From: Prochlorococcus sp. AG-363-N20 | GTDB lineage: Bacteria; Cyanobacteriota; Cyanobacteriia; PCC-6307; Cyanobiaceae | Length of the DNA stretch: 64,000 bases | Assembly: GCA_003280105.1 (NCBI GenBank) | Contig: QCFX01000004.1 | Coordinates: 40,911 to 104,910 of the forward strand | Direction of reading: 5' to 3' | Part shown: in pieces, positions 28,659 to 37,319 of the stretch | Position numbering within the stretch: position 1 is the stretch's first letter | Layout of the letters: every line of letters begins with the position of its first letter | Translations under genes and position numbers: made by a program | Notes under the pieces: model-generated | What the model was told of the DNA's origin: nothing | The model's input: only the letters and a program-made list of their open reading frames with translations | Database searches by the model: none

Positions 28659-29849
28659 ATGGCGCAAAAGATAGAAGAAACAAAGACATCCTCGCGGAAA
28701 AGTGGCAGAGGTATTGGAATTGTTACTGCTGCTGATAGTAAGGAACGTATTCATGGGCAGTTACATATTTATGACGGTGAAGGGAAAGGCAAAAGCCAAG
28801 CTGCTTTAGGTGTTGTTTTGAGAACGATTGGATTGGGTATTTGCGAACAAAGACGAACGCGAGTTTTGCTTCTTCGATTTTTGAAAGGGCCAGGTCGTGC
28901 TTACGATGAAGATGCAGCTATTGAAGCTTTACAGCAAGGTTTTCCGCATTTAATAGATCAAGTACGAACGGGTAGAGCAGATTTTTTCACAGCTGATCAG
29001 GCCACTAAATTTGATGCTCAAGAAGCGAAGCGCGGTTGGGATATAGCTAAAGGGGCTATTGCAAGCGCTTTGTATTCAGTGGTTGTTCTTGATGAGTTAA
29101 ACCCTGTATTGGACCTTGGCTTACTAGCTATAGAAGATGTTGTTCGAACTTTGAAAAACCGACCAGATGGAATGGAGATAATTGTTACTGGCAGGGCAGC
29201 ACCTACCTCTTTGGTTCAAGTTGCTGACTTGCACTCTGAAATGCGAGCTCATCGTCGTCCAGAAATCGAAGGACAAGATGCTTCTCCTTCAAATTCAATA
29301 GACGGCATTGAAATTTATACAGGGGAAGGAAAAGGGAAATCAACTAGTGCTTTGGGTAAGGCATTGCAAGCTATTGGGAAAGGAATTAGTCAAGACAAAA
29401 GTCATCGAGTTTTAATTTTGCAATGGTTAAAAGGTGGAAGTGGTTATACAGAAGATGCTGCTATTGCAGCGCTTCGAGAAAGTTATCCTCACTTGGTTGA
29501 CCATCTTCGATCTGGTCGAGATGCAATCGTATGGCGTGGCCAACAGCAACCTATTGATTACGTCGAGGCTGAGCGCGCTTGGGAAATAGCTAGAGCAGCT
29601 ATTGCTAGTGGTTTGTATAAAACAGTGATTTTGGATGAGTTAAACCCAAGTGTCGATTTGGAGTTACTGCCTGTAGAGCCAATTCTCCAGGCATTGCTTC
29701 GAAAGCCCGCGGAGACAGAAGTAATAATTACAGGCCGCTGTAAAAATCATCCTTCTTACTTTGATCTTGCAAGTGTTCACTCAGAAATGGTATGTCATAA
29801 ACACTATGCAGAGCAGGGAGTGGAATTAAAAAGAGGTGTCGATTATTGA
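28659..29849 (+). CDS. Tandem-duplicated CobO-type cob(I)alamin adenosyltransferase
   Basis: A 396-residue protein made of two homologous P-loop domains of the CobO/BtuR family, which adenosylates corrinoids on the way to coenzyme B12. Domain 1 has IYDGEGKGKSQAALG and VVLDELNPVLDLGLL; domain 2 has IYTGEGKGKSTSALG and VILDELNPSVDLELL. Each carries LRFLKG or LQWLKG and a VTGR/ITGR element, so both nucleotide sites look intact. Single-domain enzymes are about 200 residues. ATG 28659 is preferred over TTG 28641. Fits a cell making its own cobamide. Confidence 0.88.
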   Translation: MAQKIEETKTSSRKSGRGIGIVTAADSKERIHGQLHIYDGEGKGKSQAALGVVLRTIGLGICEQRRTRVLLLRFLKGPGRAYDEDAAIEALQQGFPHLIDQVRTGRADFFTADQATKFDAQEAKRGWDIAKGAIASALYSVVVLDELNPVLDLGLLAIEDVVRTLKNRPDGMEIIVTGRAAPTSLVQVADLHSEMRAHRRPEIEGQDASPSNSIDGIEIYTGEGKGKSTSALGKALQAIGKGISQDKSHRVLILQWLKGGSGYTEDAAIAALRESYPHLVDHLRSGRDAIVWRGQQQPIDYVEAERAWEIARAAIASGLYKTVILDELNPSVDLELLPVEPILQALLRKPAETEVIITGRCKNHPSYFDLASVHSEMVCHKHYAEQGVELKRGVDY

Positions 29850-29866
29850 AAAAGGTATTGAAATAA

Positions 29867-31060
29867 TTAACCTTCTTCAATTGGCAGCTTTGCAGCAATC
29901 CATGCGTCTATTCCTCCAATAATGTTTGTTCCTTCAATCCCAAAATTTCTTAATTCTTTTAAGGCCTCTGCTGAACGTTTCCCACTTTTGCAGTGAACAT
30001 ATAATTGCTTTGAAGCAGTTAAGGATTTGATTTGATCTATAACTACACCACTTTTTATTTGAGATAAAGGGATTAAATGAGCCTCAATAATGGAGGCGAT
30101 CTTAGATTCATGTGGGTTGCGAACATCCAATAAAATAATATTGTTCCTATTGGATTTCAACCTTTTTTGCAACTCTTTTACTGAAATGCTCTTTATACGA
30201 GAGATCTCTTCGGAACTTATATTTCCAGATAAATCTGAGCAAAATTTCTTGTAATTGATTAATCTTTTAATGGATTTATTGGTCTCATGAGATTTAAGCT
30301 TCAGCTCTCGAAATGACATATTTAAGCCATCAAAGATTAGTAATCTTCCGTCAAGTGGACTTCCAATCTCGGTGACGATCTTAATTACTTCTGTTGCTTG
30401 AATTAATCCAATGATCCCTGGAATTACTCCCATCACGCCTCCTTCAGCACAAGATGGAAGAAGGCCTTCGGGTGGTGGTTTAGGTAAAAAATCTCGATAG
30501 TTTGGAGAGTCTAACTTGAGATTAAAAACTGAAACCTGCCCCTCAAATTTTCCTACAGAACCATAGATATTTGGTTTGCCAAGGATGACACAAGCATCAT
30601 TTATCAAATACCGACTAGGAAAATTATCTGTGCAGTCGCAAATCAGATCATATGGCTTCATGATTTCTAAGGCATTTTCAGAGCTTAATTCAGTTTCATA
30701 GGTACTTACCTTGCAAAATGGATTGATTTCTTTAATCCTTGAACACGCAGATTTGGTTTTGGGCTTATTGAGCCAACTCATTCCATGGATTACTTGTCTT
30801 TGCAAGTTTGACTCGTCTACGACATCTATATCAACAATGCCAATCTGACCAATTCCCGCGGCTGCGAGATACAAAAGTAAAGGTGAACCAAGGCCTCCGC
30901 TTCCTATACAAAGTATTGAGCTTCCTTTAAGTTTTTTTTGACCTTCTACCCCTATCTCTTGTAGGGCCAGTTGACGTGCATAGCGTGCATTTTCTTCGTC
31001 GCTTAATTGCACTGGATTTTTTGAGAGAGAATTTCTTAACTCAGAGAATGAACTTTCCAT
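29867..31060 (-). CDS. moeB: E1-like adenylyltransferase (MoeB/ThiF family) with C-terminal rhodanese
   Basis: A 397-residue protein that activates the C-terminus of a ubiquitin-like sulfur carrier with ATP. The Rossmann start IGSGGLGSPLLLYLAAAGIG, the DCTDNFPSRYLIND segment and LLPSCAEGGVMGVIPG are typical of MoeB/Uba4. From about residue 285 follows a rhodanese domain with its active-site cysteine in VHCKSGKRSAEAL, which would supply persulfide. The zinc CxxC pairs of E. coli MoeB are not evident. The JAMM protease gene lies 4 nt upstream, so the pair is cotranscribed. Confidence 0.9.
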   Translation of the reverse strand: MESSFSELRNSLSKNPVQLSDEENARYARQLALQEIGVEGQKKLKGSSILCIGSGGLGSPLLLYLAAAGIGQIGIVDIDVVDESNLQRQVIHGMSWLNKPKTKSACSRIKEINPFCKVSTYETELSSENALEIMKPYDLICDCTDNFPSRYLINDACVILGKPNIYGSVGKFEGQVSVFNLKLDSPNYRDFLPKPPPEGLLPSCAEGGVMGVIPGIIGLIQATEVIKIVTEIGSPLDGRLLIFDGLNMSFRELKLKSHETNKSIKRLINYKKFCSDLSGNISSEEISRIKSISVKELQKRLKSNRNNIILLDVRNPHESKIASIIEAHLIPLSQIKSGVVIDQIKSLTASKQLYVHCKSGKRSAEALKELRNFGIEGTNIIGGIDAWIAAKLPIEEG

Positions 31061-31064
31061 GCTT

Positions 31065-31574
31065 TTAGCGACTTTCCATAATAGGCACCTCTATCGGGGG
31101 GCACGTTTTTTTTGCTTGCATCCACCATGCGCGAATCTCTCCTTCTTTGCCAAGAATAATCATTAAACCTGGCGCCAAACTCGATGAGCAATCAATTTCT
31201 GAGGGAAGTGCTTGCTCTTGAGGGTGTGAATGTGCGCTGCCTAGCACTTTCCAATGCCGCTTGCGCGCCCATTTCTGAGCAATTAGTTGCTCTTGAGGAT
31301 CAATAACAAATCTATTTTCTTTTGATAACGGATGTTTTTTAGATCCAGTGTTTTTTGTCAAATTCTCATTTAATGGGAATTTGCCTTGTTCCCAAACATT
31401 TCGACATGGCCAAATTAGCTTTACTTCCCAGAGACTTTTTTTTTCAAAAGTCGAAGATTGCCTTTCTTCTCCAATTAGCAAAGCACAACCTTCCTCTGGG
31501 GCTACTGCGAGAAGACTCTTTTTGAGAACGGATAGGCAATTGCCAGCGAACTCAATCAAGGCCGGACTTTGCAT
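31065..31574 (-). CDS. JAMM/Mov34 (M67) metalloprotease
   Basis: A 169-residue zinc peptidase of the JAB1/MPN fold. The metal-binding motif reads HSHPQEQALPSEID, the H-x-H-P...S-x2-D of active JAMM enzymes, and an upstream Glu in APEEGCALL is the probable catalytic acid. Bacterial relatives cut a ubiquitin-like sulfur carrier from its extended form or from a conjugate. Placement 4 nt before the E1-like/rhodanese gene supports that role. ATG 31574 is preferred to TTG 31580. Confidence 0.88.
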   Translation of the reverse strand: MQSPALIEFAGNCLSVLKKSLLAVAPEEGCALLIGEERQSSTFEKKSLWEVKLIWPCRNVWEQGKFPLNENLTKNTGSKKHPLSKENRFVIDPQEQLIAQKWARKRHWKVLGSAHSHPQEQALPSEIDCSSSLAPGLMIILGKEGEIRAWWMQAKKTCPPIEVPIMESR

Positions 31575-31696
31575 GTTCAACCTTATATAGGTTCGGAGTT
31601 CTCCATATCTTGGTTCGGCATTATCTCTATTTAGACACTGGCGTTTAAAAGATTAATTCGATACGCTCTGTCCAAATTGGATTCAGTGTGGTGTTC

Positions 31697-32086
31697 ATGA
31701 GTGATTCAAGCCCTGAGGGAAATCAAGTTCCCGGAAGTCAAGCCACTCCTATGTCCAGCCCTTCTGCGGATGGAGACTCAACTGGCATGTCTGACAGAGT
31801 TAGCGAATTAATGAGCAAACTCAATGAGAACCTTGGGAAGGTTGATTGGAGTCAGATGGGTAAATATGGGAAAGCTGTTGGAATTATTGCTTTAGTCATT
31901 GTCGCTCAGATTATTATTAAAGTAGTTATCGATACTATTAATTTCTTTCCAGTCCTGCCAGGTCTTCTTGAATTGCTTGGAGTAGTTGTTTTAGGTCAGT
32001 GGAGTTGGCAAAACCTTACAACTAGTGAAAAAAGAAATGCTGTTTTTGAAAGGGTTCAAACTTTAAGGAAGGAATATTTGGGCTGA
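31697..32086 (+). CDS. CAAD-domain thylakoid membrane protein
   Basis: A 129-residue protein with a Ser/Pro-rich N-terminal 45 residues, a short amphipathic helix (SELMSKLNENLGKVDWSQ), and two adjacent membrane spans (AVGIIALVIVAQIIIKVVI and LPGLLELLGVVVLG), then a basic tail. This is the CAAD domain, found fused to some cyanobacterial aminoacyl-tRNA synthetases and, as here, free-standing; the plant homologue CURT1 curves thylakoids. ATG 31697 is preferred over GTG 31688. Divergent from the JAMM gene. Confidence 0.8.
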   Translation: MSDSSPEGNQVPGSQATPMSSPSADGDSTGMSDRVSELMSKLNENLGKVDWSQMGKYGKAVGIIALVIVAQIIIKVVIDTINFFPVLPGLLELLGVVVLGQWSWQNLTTSEKRNAVFERVQTLRKEYLG

Positions 32087-32124
32087 TTAAAAATTAGTAT
32101 TTAAATACAGAATTAAATTAATTA

Positions 32125-33015
32125 TTAGATAATACCCTTTATTTTTTCTATTAACTTTATTGATTGGTTTTTATAAAACCCTCCAAATATATTAGCGTGG
32201 TTAAGTAGATGGTATAAATTGTAAATTTCGATTCTCTCATATGCAGATTTTGATAAAGGCCAGACTTCTTCATAACTCTCATAAAACTCATTAGAAAACC
32301 CTCCAAAAAGCTTTGTCATTGCAATATCAACCTCTCGATCTGCCCACCAACTACAGGGATCAAAAAGGATTCCTCTTCCGTCCTGGTGAATAGCTACATT
32401 CCCATTCCAGAGATCCCCATGAACTAGAGATGGTACAGGCTCATGTTTTTCTAAGAAACCAACTATTGATCTAAGATCTTCTTCTAACTTTGCAAGACTT
32501 AGCCCCCACTTTTTTGCAACTTTCAATTGAGGCCTTAAACGTAAGTCCACAAAACATTTCCCCCAACCAACCTCCCATCCTTTGGGTTGACACCCTTTCC
32601 CAATAAACCCATTCTCTTGCCAACCAAATACTCCTGGGTGCTGCTCACTAGATGCTTTATGCAGCAATGCGAGCCCTTGACCTAGCTTTTCCTCATTCCC
32701 TCCTCGCCCCAGCTCAAGCCAAGGCAGCATTAATACTGAAATATTTTCTATGTTTTCTACGATTAAAGGTTTTGGGATTTTGAGATAGGCTTTGTCAGCA
32801 AATTCTTTGAGAGCTAAGAGACCTTGCTCTTCAAACTTTAGTTTTGACAGATTTGCTTTTTTATCGGTTTTCGTGAAAATTTGTTTTCCATTGTTCAAAA
32901 CCAAACGCCATGCTTTTTGGTCTTCTCCGTTTTGGATGCAAATAATATTGTTGATAGAAGTATTAGAAAGCTCGCCTTGCGATTGCCTCAATGCTTGTTG
33001 GAGTAACTCTTTCAT
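32125..33015 (-). CDS. Fructosamine/ketosamine-3-kinase family protein
   Basis: A 296-residue kinase of the aminoglycoside phosphotransferase-like fold that phosphorylates sugars attached to protein lysines, leading to their removal (deglycation). The catalytic loop LVHGDLWNGNVA and the metal-binding ILFDPCSWWADREVDIAM are intact, as is FGWQENGFIG, a family hallmark before the substrate site. Length is normal. It is divergent from the CrtD-like gene with only 35 nt between starts. Confidence 0.88.
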   Translation of the reverse strand: MKELLQQALRQSQGELSNTSINNIICIQNGEDQKAWRLVLNNGKQIFTKTDKKANLSKLKFEEQGLLALKEFADKAYLKIPKPLIVENIENISVLMLPWLELGRGGNEEKLGQGLALLHKASSEQHPGVFGWQENGFIGKGCQPKGWEVGWGKCFVDLRLRPQLKVAKKWGLSLAKLEEDLRSIVGFLEKHEPVPSLVHGDLWNGNVAIHQDGRGILFDPCSWWADREVDIAMTKLFGGFSNEFYESYEEVWPLSKSAYERIEIYNLYHLLNHANIFGGFYKNQSIKLIEKIKGII

Positions 33016-33050
33016 AAATTCTTTGATGAATATGTGTTCAGCATGGCGTG

Positions 33051-34562
33051 ATGAGTGAGCAACCGGTAATTGTTGTTGGTGCTGGGATTGCAGGACTTAC
33101 TGCCTCCGCTCTTTTGGCTCATGAAGGGGTTCCGGTCATTTTGCTTGAGTCACATCATCAGCCAGGAGGTTGTGCGGGCACATTTTGTCGCGGAAATTTT
33201 GTCTTTGATGTAGGGGCCACTCAAGTTGCGGGTTTTGAAGTTGGTGGAATACACGAAAGAATTTTTAGACATCTGCAAGTGCCCTTGCCGGTCTGTGACC
33301 TTTTGAATCCAGGATGTGTTGTTCAACTTGCCGATGGATCTCACCCCATACAACTTTGGCATGATCCAATGCAATGGGCCGAGGAAAGGGAACGACAATT
33401 CCCTGGCAGCAAAGCTTTTTGGAGACTTTGCACAGATTTACATAACAGTAATTGGGAATTTGCCAGTAGAAATCCAGTTTTACCTGCAAGTAATGTTTGG
33501 GATTTTTGGGAACTTATTAGGGCTTTACGCCCAAATAACTTATTAAGTGGGATCTTTAGTACCTGTTCAGTATCTGATTTGCTTTTTTTGACCGGTTGTC
33601 AGAAGGATCAGCGCCTGACTGCTTTTTTAGACCTACAACTTAAGTTGTATTCCCAAGAACCTGCTAAACGCACAGCTGCTCTTTATGGATCCACAGTCCT
33701 TCAGATGGCTCAGAAACCTCTTGGCTTATGGCATTTGCACGGCTCGATGCAAAAACTTAGTGAGAGCCTCGCCAACAGTTTGTTGCGTGATGGAGCCAAA
33801 CTATTTTTAAAGCATCGAGTAATTCAATTGAAAGTAGCAACAAAAAAAGAATCTTGGCGAATAGATGCTCTTGATTCAAAAGGTCTTCCAAAATATTTCT
33901 CAGCACCTGATGTCATTTTTACTTTGCCTCCCCAATCTCTATTGGATTTGATGCCTCTTGAATCAGGGATGCCAAAATCTTACAGGCGGAAATTGTCACA
34001 ACTACCACAACCATCAGGAGCGCTTGTTTTTTATGGGGCATTAGATCGAAACTATCTTCCAAGTGAATGTCCTACTCATTTGCAAATAGAAGCTCAAGAT
34101 CCAGGATCAGTTTTCCTTTCTATTAGTCGAGAAGGTGATGGAAGGGCACCTGCAGGTCAAGCAACTGTGATAGCGAGCATTTTTGCGGAATGCTCTTACT
34201 GGATGTCTTTAGATGAATCAAATTATCGCAATCAAAAGCAATTAATGATGAAAAAAATCATTCAAATTCTTGAGCACTGGCTTGGAATAGCTCCTCATAA
34301 TTGGTTGCATAAAGAATTGGCTACTCCGCGTAGTTTTGCGAAATGGACAGGTCGCCCTGGAGGCATGGTTGGAGGTTTAGGACAACAGCCTTTGCGATTT
34401 GGTCCATTTGGATTACATAGTCGAACCCCAATGAATGGTTTGTGGCTCTGTGGTGACTCTATATACCCTGGTGAGGGGACTGCAGGAGTCAGTCAATCAG
34501 CTCTTATGGCATGTAGACAGCTAATGGCTCAGAGAAATAAAAAAATGTATTTAGTGAGTTAA
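33051..34562 (+). CDS. FAD-dependent carotenoid desaturase/isomerase-like protein (CrtD type)
   Basis: A 503-residue flavoprotein of the phytoene-desaturase superfamily. It starts with the dinucleotide-binding VIVVGAGIAGLTASALLAHEG and LLESHHQPGGCAGTF, and ends with LWLCGDSIYPGEGTAGVSQSAL, the FAD-closing motif. It most resembles the cyanobacterial CrtD/CrtH branch. Since Prochlorococcus is not known for myxoxanthophyll, its substrate here is uncertain. ATG 33051 is preferred to GTG 33048. Its stop nearly touches the convergent tyrA (1 nt). Confidence 0.8.
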   Translation: MSEQPVIVVGAGIAGLTASALLAHEGVPVILLESHHQPGGCAGTFCRGNFVFDVGATQVAGFEVGGIHERIFRHLQVPLPVCDLLNPGCVVQLADGSHPIQLWHDPMQWAEERERQFPGSKAFWRLCTDLHNSNWEFASRNPVLPASNVWDFWELIRALRPNNLLSGIFSTCSVSDLLFLTGCQKDQRLTAFLDLQLKLYSQEPAKRTAALYGSTVLQMAQKPLGLWHLHGSMQKLSESLANSLLRDGAKLFLKHRVIQLKVATKKESWRIDALDSKGLPKYFSAPDVIFTLPPQSLLDLMPLESGMPKSYRRKLSQLPQPSGALVFYGALDRNYLPSECPTHLQIEAQDPGSVFLSISREGDGRAPAGQATVIASIFAECSYWMSLDESNYRNQKQLMMKKIIQILEHWLGIAPHNWLHKELATPRSFAKWTGRPGGMVGGLGQQPLRFGPFGLHSRTPMNGLWLCGDSIYPGEGTAGVSQSALMACRQLMAQRNKKMYLVS

Positions 34563-34563
34563 T

Positions 34564-35439
34564 TCATTTGAGCTGCTTTTTTATAAAATCTGGCCTAAGA
34601 GCTTGGGCTTTTTGAAAATCAGCTTCTAATTGGGCCCAATGTTCAGACATTATTGCCTCTTCAAATTGAGCCAAACACCAGCGATATGAGCTTAAGGCTC
34701 TCATTACAGCAGCAGTGTTGGTTGACATCATGGCTGTCCCCATATTGGGATTGCCTCCGCCAACCCTCGTCGTGTCTTCAAAGCCAGTAGATGCAAGAGC
34801 TTTGGTCAAGGCTAGTAAAGCAGGATTCCGTTCTTCTCCTAGCGTCCTTAGCAATGTGGCACTTATCAATACAGGTAAGTGAGAAATTAATGCCACAGCC
34901 TCATCATGCATCTTCGCTTCAGTTGTTACCCATACACTCCCTAGGGAATTTGCGAGTTGATGTATCTTTTCAAGTGCTGTTGGATTGGTTTGATTGTCAG
35001 GCGTCACAACCCATGGTTTGTTTTTGAACAAACCCAATTGACCTGCTTCAATTCCTGAAGACGAAGTTCCAGCCATTGGATGACTAGGAACAAAGTTTTT
35101 ATGCAGCTTTGTCCAGATTTTTTGAACAGGAGTTTTCACTGAACCCACATCAGTAATGACAGCCGTTGGTGGTATGGAGTGAATTAGCTCTTGGGATGGC
35201 GACAGCAATTCTTCTAGAGGGAGAGCCAGGATAATGAGCTCACATTCAGCAAGAATTTTTGGATCTGTGCTAATTGTTTGTGCCAGCCCTCGTGCCAGGC
35301 CTTTTTCGACATTGCTTGGCGTATGTACTAGACCATGCACTTGCCATCCCAAAGCTTGTAGATCTAAGGCTAAGGACCCCCCGATGAGTCCTAGCCCCAC
35401 AATTCCAACCCGCCTAGATGGAATGCTTTTGTGTTCCAT
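34564..35439 (-). CDS. tyrA: Prephenate/arogenate dehydrogenase
   Basis: Catalyses the last or next-to-last oxidative step of tyrosine synthesis; cyanobacterial enzymes usually prefer arogenate and NADP. The 291-residue product has the Rossmann motif VGIVGLGLIGGSLALDL, the catalytic His in SHPMAGTSSSGIEAG, and SHLPVLISATL. No chorismate mutase or ACT domain is attached. Divergent from the DinG-like gene, with 78 nt to the chosen start of that gene. Confidence 0.93.
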   Translation of the reverse strand: MEHKSIPSRRVGIVGLGLIGGSLALDLQALGWQVHGLVHTPSNVEKGLARGLAQTISTDPKILAECELIILALPLEELLSPSQELIHSIPPTAVITDVGSVKTPVQKIWTKLHKNFVPSHPMAGTSSSGIEAGQLGLFKNKPWVVTPDNQTNPTALEKIHQLANSLGSVWVTTEAKMHDEAVALISHLPVLISATLLRTLGEERNPALLALTKALASTGFEDTTRVGGGNPNMGTAMMSTNTAAVMRALSSYRWCLAQFEEAIMSEHWAQLEADFQKAQALRPDFIKKQLK

Positions 35440-35517
35440 TCCTACTCCCTAACTCTTCCTATGTTGACTGGTGGATCAACATGGAGAAACAAGCCTTGCA
35501 TCTACTTAGCCATATCA

Positions 35518-36963
35518 ATGTTGGAAGCTCGTGCTCATCATCAGCTAAAACACCTTTATAGAGAGCAATCTTTTCTGTGGCCACATAATCTTACGCTGAG
35601 CCGCCTTGTAGCTCGCTCTTTGCGGCGAAGAGATAATTCGCTAATTCATTTAAACCTTGACTCACAGAATTTTTGGTGGTTGGGACTCTTGGTTCCCCTT
35701 TGTTTAGAACCTTCCAATGCTGTTCTTGTGTTGTCAGCGAAATATCGACAGCGACTTTTAAAAGTAGAACTTCCACGGTTGCGTGAGAAGGGATTGAATC
35801 TACCTTTTTGGGAGGCTGCTGAGCCCCCTAAAGGCAAGCAGGTTTGGCTATTAGACCATCAGGGTTTGATTAAAGGGTTGCAGAATGGAAATCTCAAATC
35901 GAAGCATTTAATTGTTCCAGAAGCGGAACTTTTAAGTGAATACCTGCGTAACATCTTGGCAGTTCAGATTGGCTCTGAAGATTGGGAATTGCTTAGGAGG
36001 GCTCACCCCAAGGCGGAATCATCGTTAATACATTTGCATGAAAGATTGACTAGGAAATGTTTTTCTCAAGCTACGCGTGCTGATGATCATGTTCGCATCG
36101 ATAGTTCAGACATAGTGGCTGTTCAGGCGCTTATTTCTTTATTGGGACCGTCGCCTGCCCCTTGGGAAATGTTCTTGAATTGTGAGAGTAAATCTTGGGC
36201 AAGTTGGGCAGAACTTGATCACAAAACATTGAGTTGGCGTTGGCAATTGATGCCTCTTCAACCATTGGCAATTTTGAAAGCCCTTCTTTGTAAACGATCG
36301 ATTCTTTTTTTGACTCACTCAGCGCAAAAAACATGTTTGCTCTCGGAGCTTGGCTTAGCAAAATTTTCTGTTGATGTAGAACTAACTCTTGGTGATGCAC
36401 CTTTGCAAGAACCAATATCACTTTTTGTTCCGCCTCGTCAGCCATTGCCAAATAGTCAAATTTATTCAACCCATCTTTTGGATCAATGTCGGCGCTTAAT
36501 TTTAGGGCGGAGTGGCGTCACCATTGTGTTAGTTGATGACCAGCAATTGCGTCTTCAATTAACTAGTGAACTGGCAGCAGAATTTGGGACAAGAGTTGTG
36601 CAGGAAGTAACTTCTCCAGCCTCTAATGGCGTCATTACCTGTCATTGGTCCTGGTGGCTTACTCATCAAGCGCAGTTGCCACCACCAGATCAACTTATTA
36701 TTGCCTTACTTCCCTTGGCGAGCCTTGAAACCCCATTAATGGCCGCACGAGTTGAGGCACTTAAGCGGGATGGTCATGATTGGTTTAGGGAATTACTTTT
36801 ACCAGAAGCTTTGAATATACTTTCTAGGGCAGTACCTCCAGTGCGTGCAAGCCAAGGGCGTTTGGCAATACTGGATGGTCGTGTTCGCTCACGCAGTTGG
36901 GGTAGCGATGTTTTGAAAACGCTTGAGCCTTGGATTCCACTACAAAGTCTTTTACCGAACTAA
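35518..36963 (+). CDS. DinG-like helicase homologue without recognisable ATPase motifs
   Basis: A 481-residue protein whose C-terminal half follows the DinG/Rad3 helicase domain: DGHDWFRELLLPEALNILSRAV then RLAILDGRVRSRSWG. The ATP-related motifs are not conserved. No GxGKT Walker A occurs where LDSQNFWWLGLLVPLCL stands, no DEAH box is seen, and motif VI, normally QxxGRxxR, is SRAVPPVRAS. It is probably not a helicase but may bind nucleic acid or a partner. ATG 35518 (MLEARAHHQL) is preferred; ATG 35461 would add 19 residues. Confidence 0.65.
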   Translation: MLEARAHHQLKHLYREQSFLWPHNLTLSRLVARSLRRRDNSLIHLNLDSQNFWWLGLLVPLCLEPSNAVLVLSAKYRQRLLKVELPRLREKGLNLPFWEAAEPPKGKQVWLLDHQGLIKGLQNGNLKSKHLIVPEAELLSEYLRNILAVQIGSEDWELLRRAHPKAESSLIHLHERLTRKCFSQATRADDHVRIDSSDIVAVQALISLLGPSPAPWEMFLNCESKSWASWAELDHKTLSWRWQLMPLQPLAILKALLCKRSILFLTHSAQKTCLLSELGLAKFSVDVELTLGDAPLQEPISLFVPPRQPLPNSQIYSTHLLDQCRRLILGRSGVTIVLVDDQQLRLQLTSELAAEFGTRVVQEVTSPASNGVITCHWSWWLTHQAQLPPPDQLIIALLPLASLETPLMAARVEALKRDGHDWFRELLLPEALNILSRAVPPVRASQGRLAILDGRVRSRSWGSDVLKTLEPWIPLQSLLPN

Positions 36964-37000
36964 TATCTCTACTCTGAATACATACTCTCGTCGAAAAATC

Positions 37001-37237
37001 ATGGGAGAAGCCCGTAGAAGAGCTCAACAGGGCTTGCCGCCACGTCAAGGCAAGTCAAATAAAGACAACTCACCTCGGATTTTGCCTTGGCTACCTATTA
37101 CTGAAAATCAACGAGAACAGTTTTTCTCGATTACTAAGCTTGGTGCATGGATTGGGATTGGAGTAGTAGTTGTTTTGTGGATCGTGGTTCGGTTTATTGG
37201 GCCTGCGGCAGGATGGTGGGTTCCTGCTGATATTTAG
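37001..37237 (+). CDS. DUF2839 family small membrane protein
   Basis: 78 residues, a family of cyanobacterial and some plastid-lineage proteins of unknown function. It starts with the typical MGEARRRAQQGLPPRQ, has the conserved LPWLPITENQREQFF segment, and one membrane span at about 48-66 (GAWIGIGVVVVLWIVVRFI). The basic N-terminus is probably cytosolic. It lies 37 nt after the DinG-like gene on the same strand. Confidence 0.8.
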   Translation: MGEARRRAQQGLPPRQGKSNKDNSPRILPWLPITENQREQFFSITKLGAWIGIGVVVVLWIVVRFIGPAAGWWVPADI

Positions 37238-37319
37238 AAATTGACCGGCCAGGTGATTAAAGGAGCCAAAACTGAAACTTTTAAATTGCAACCTTTTCCC
37301 ATTTGCTATGTAATGGCAG

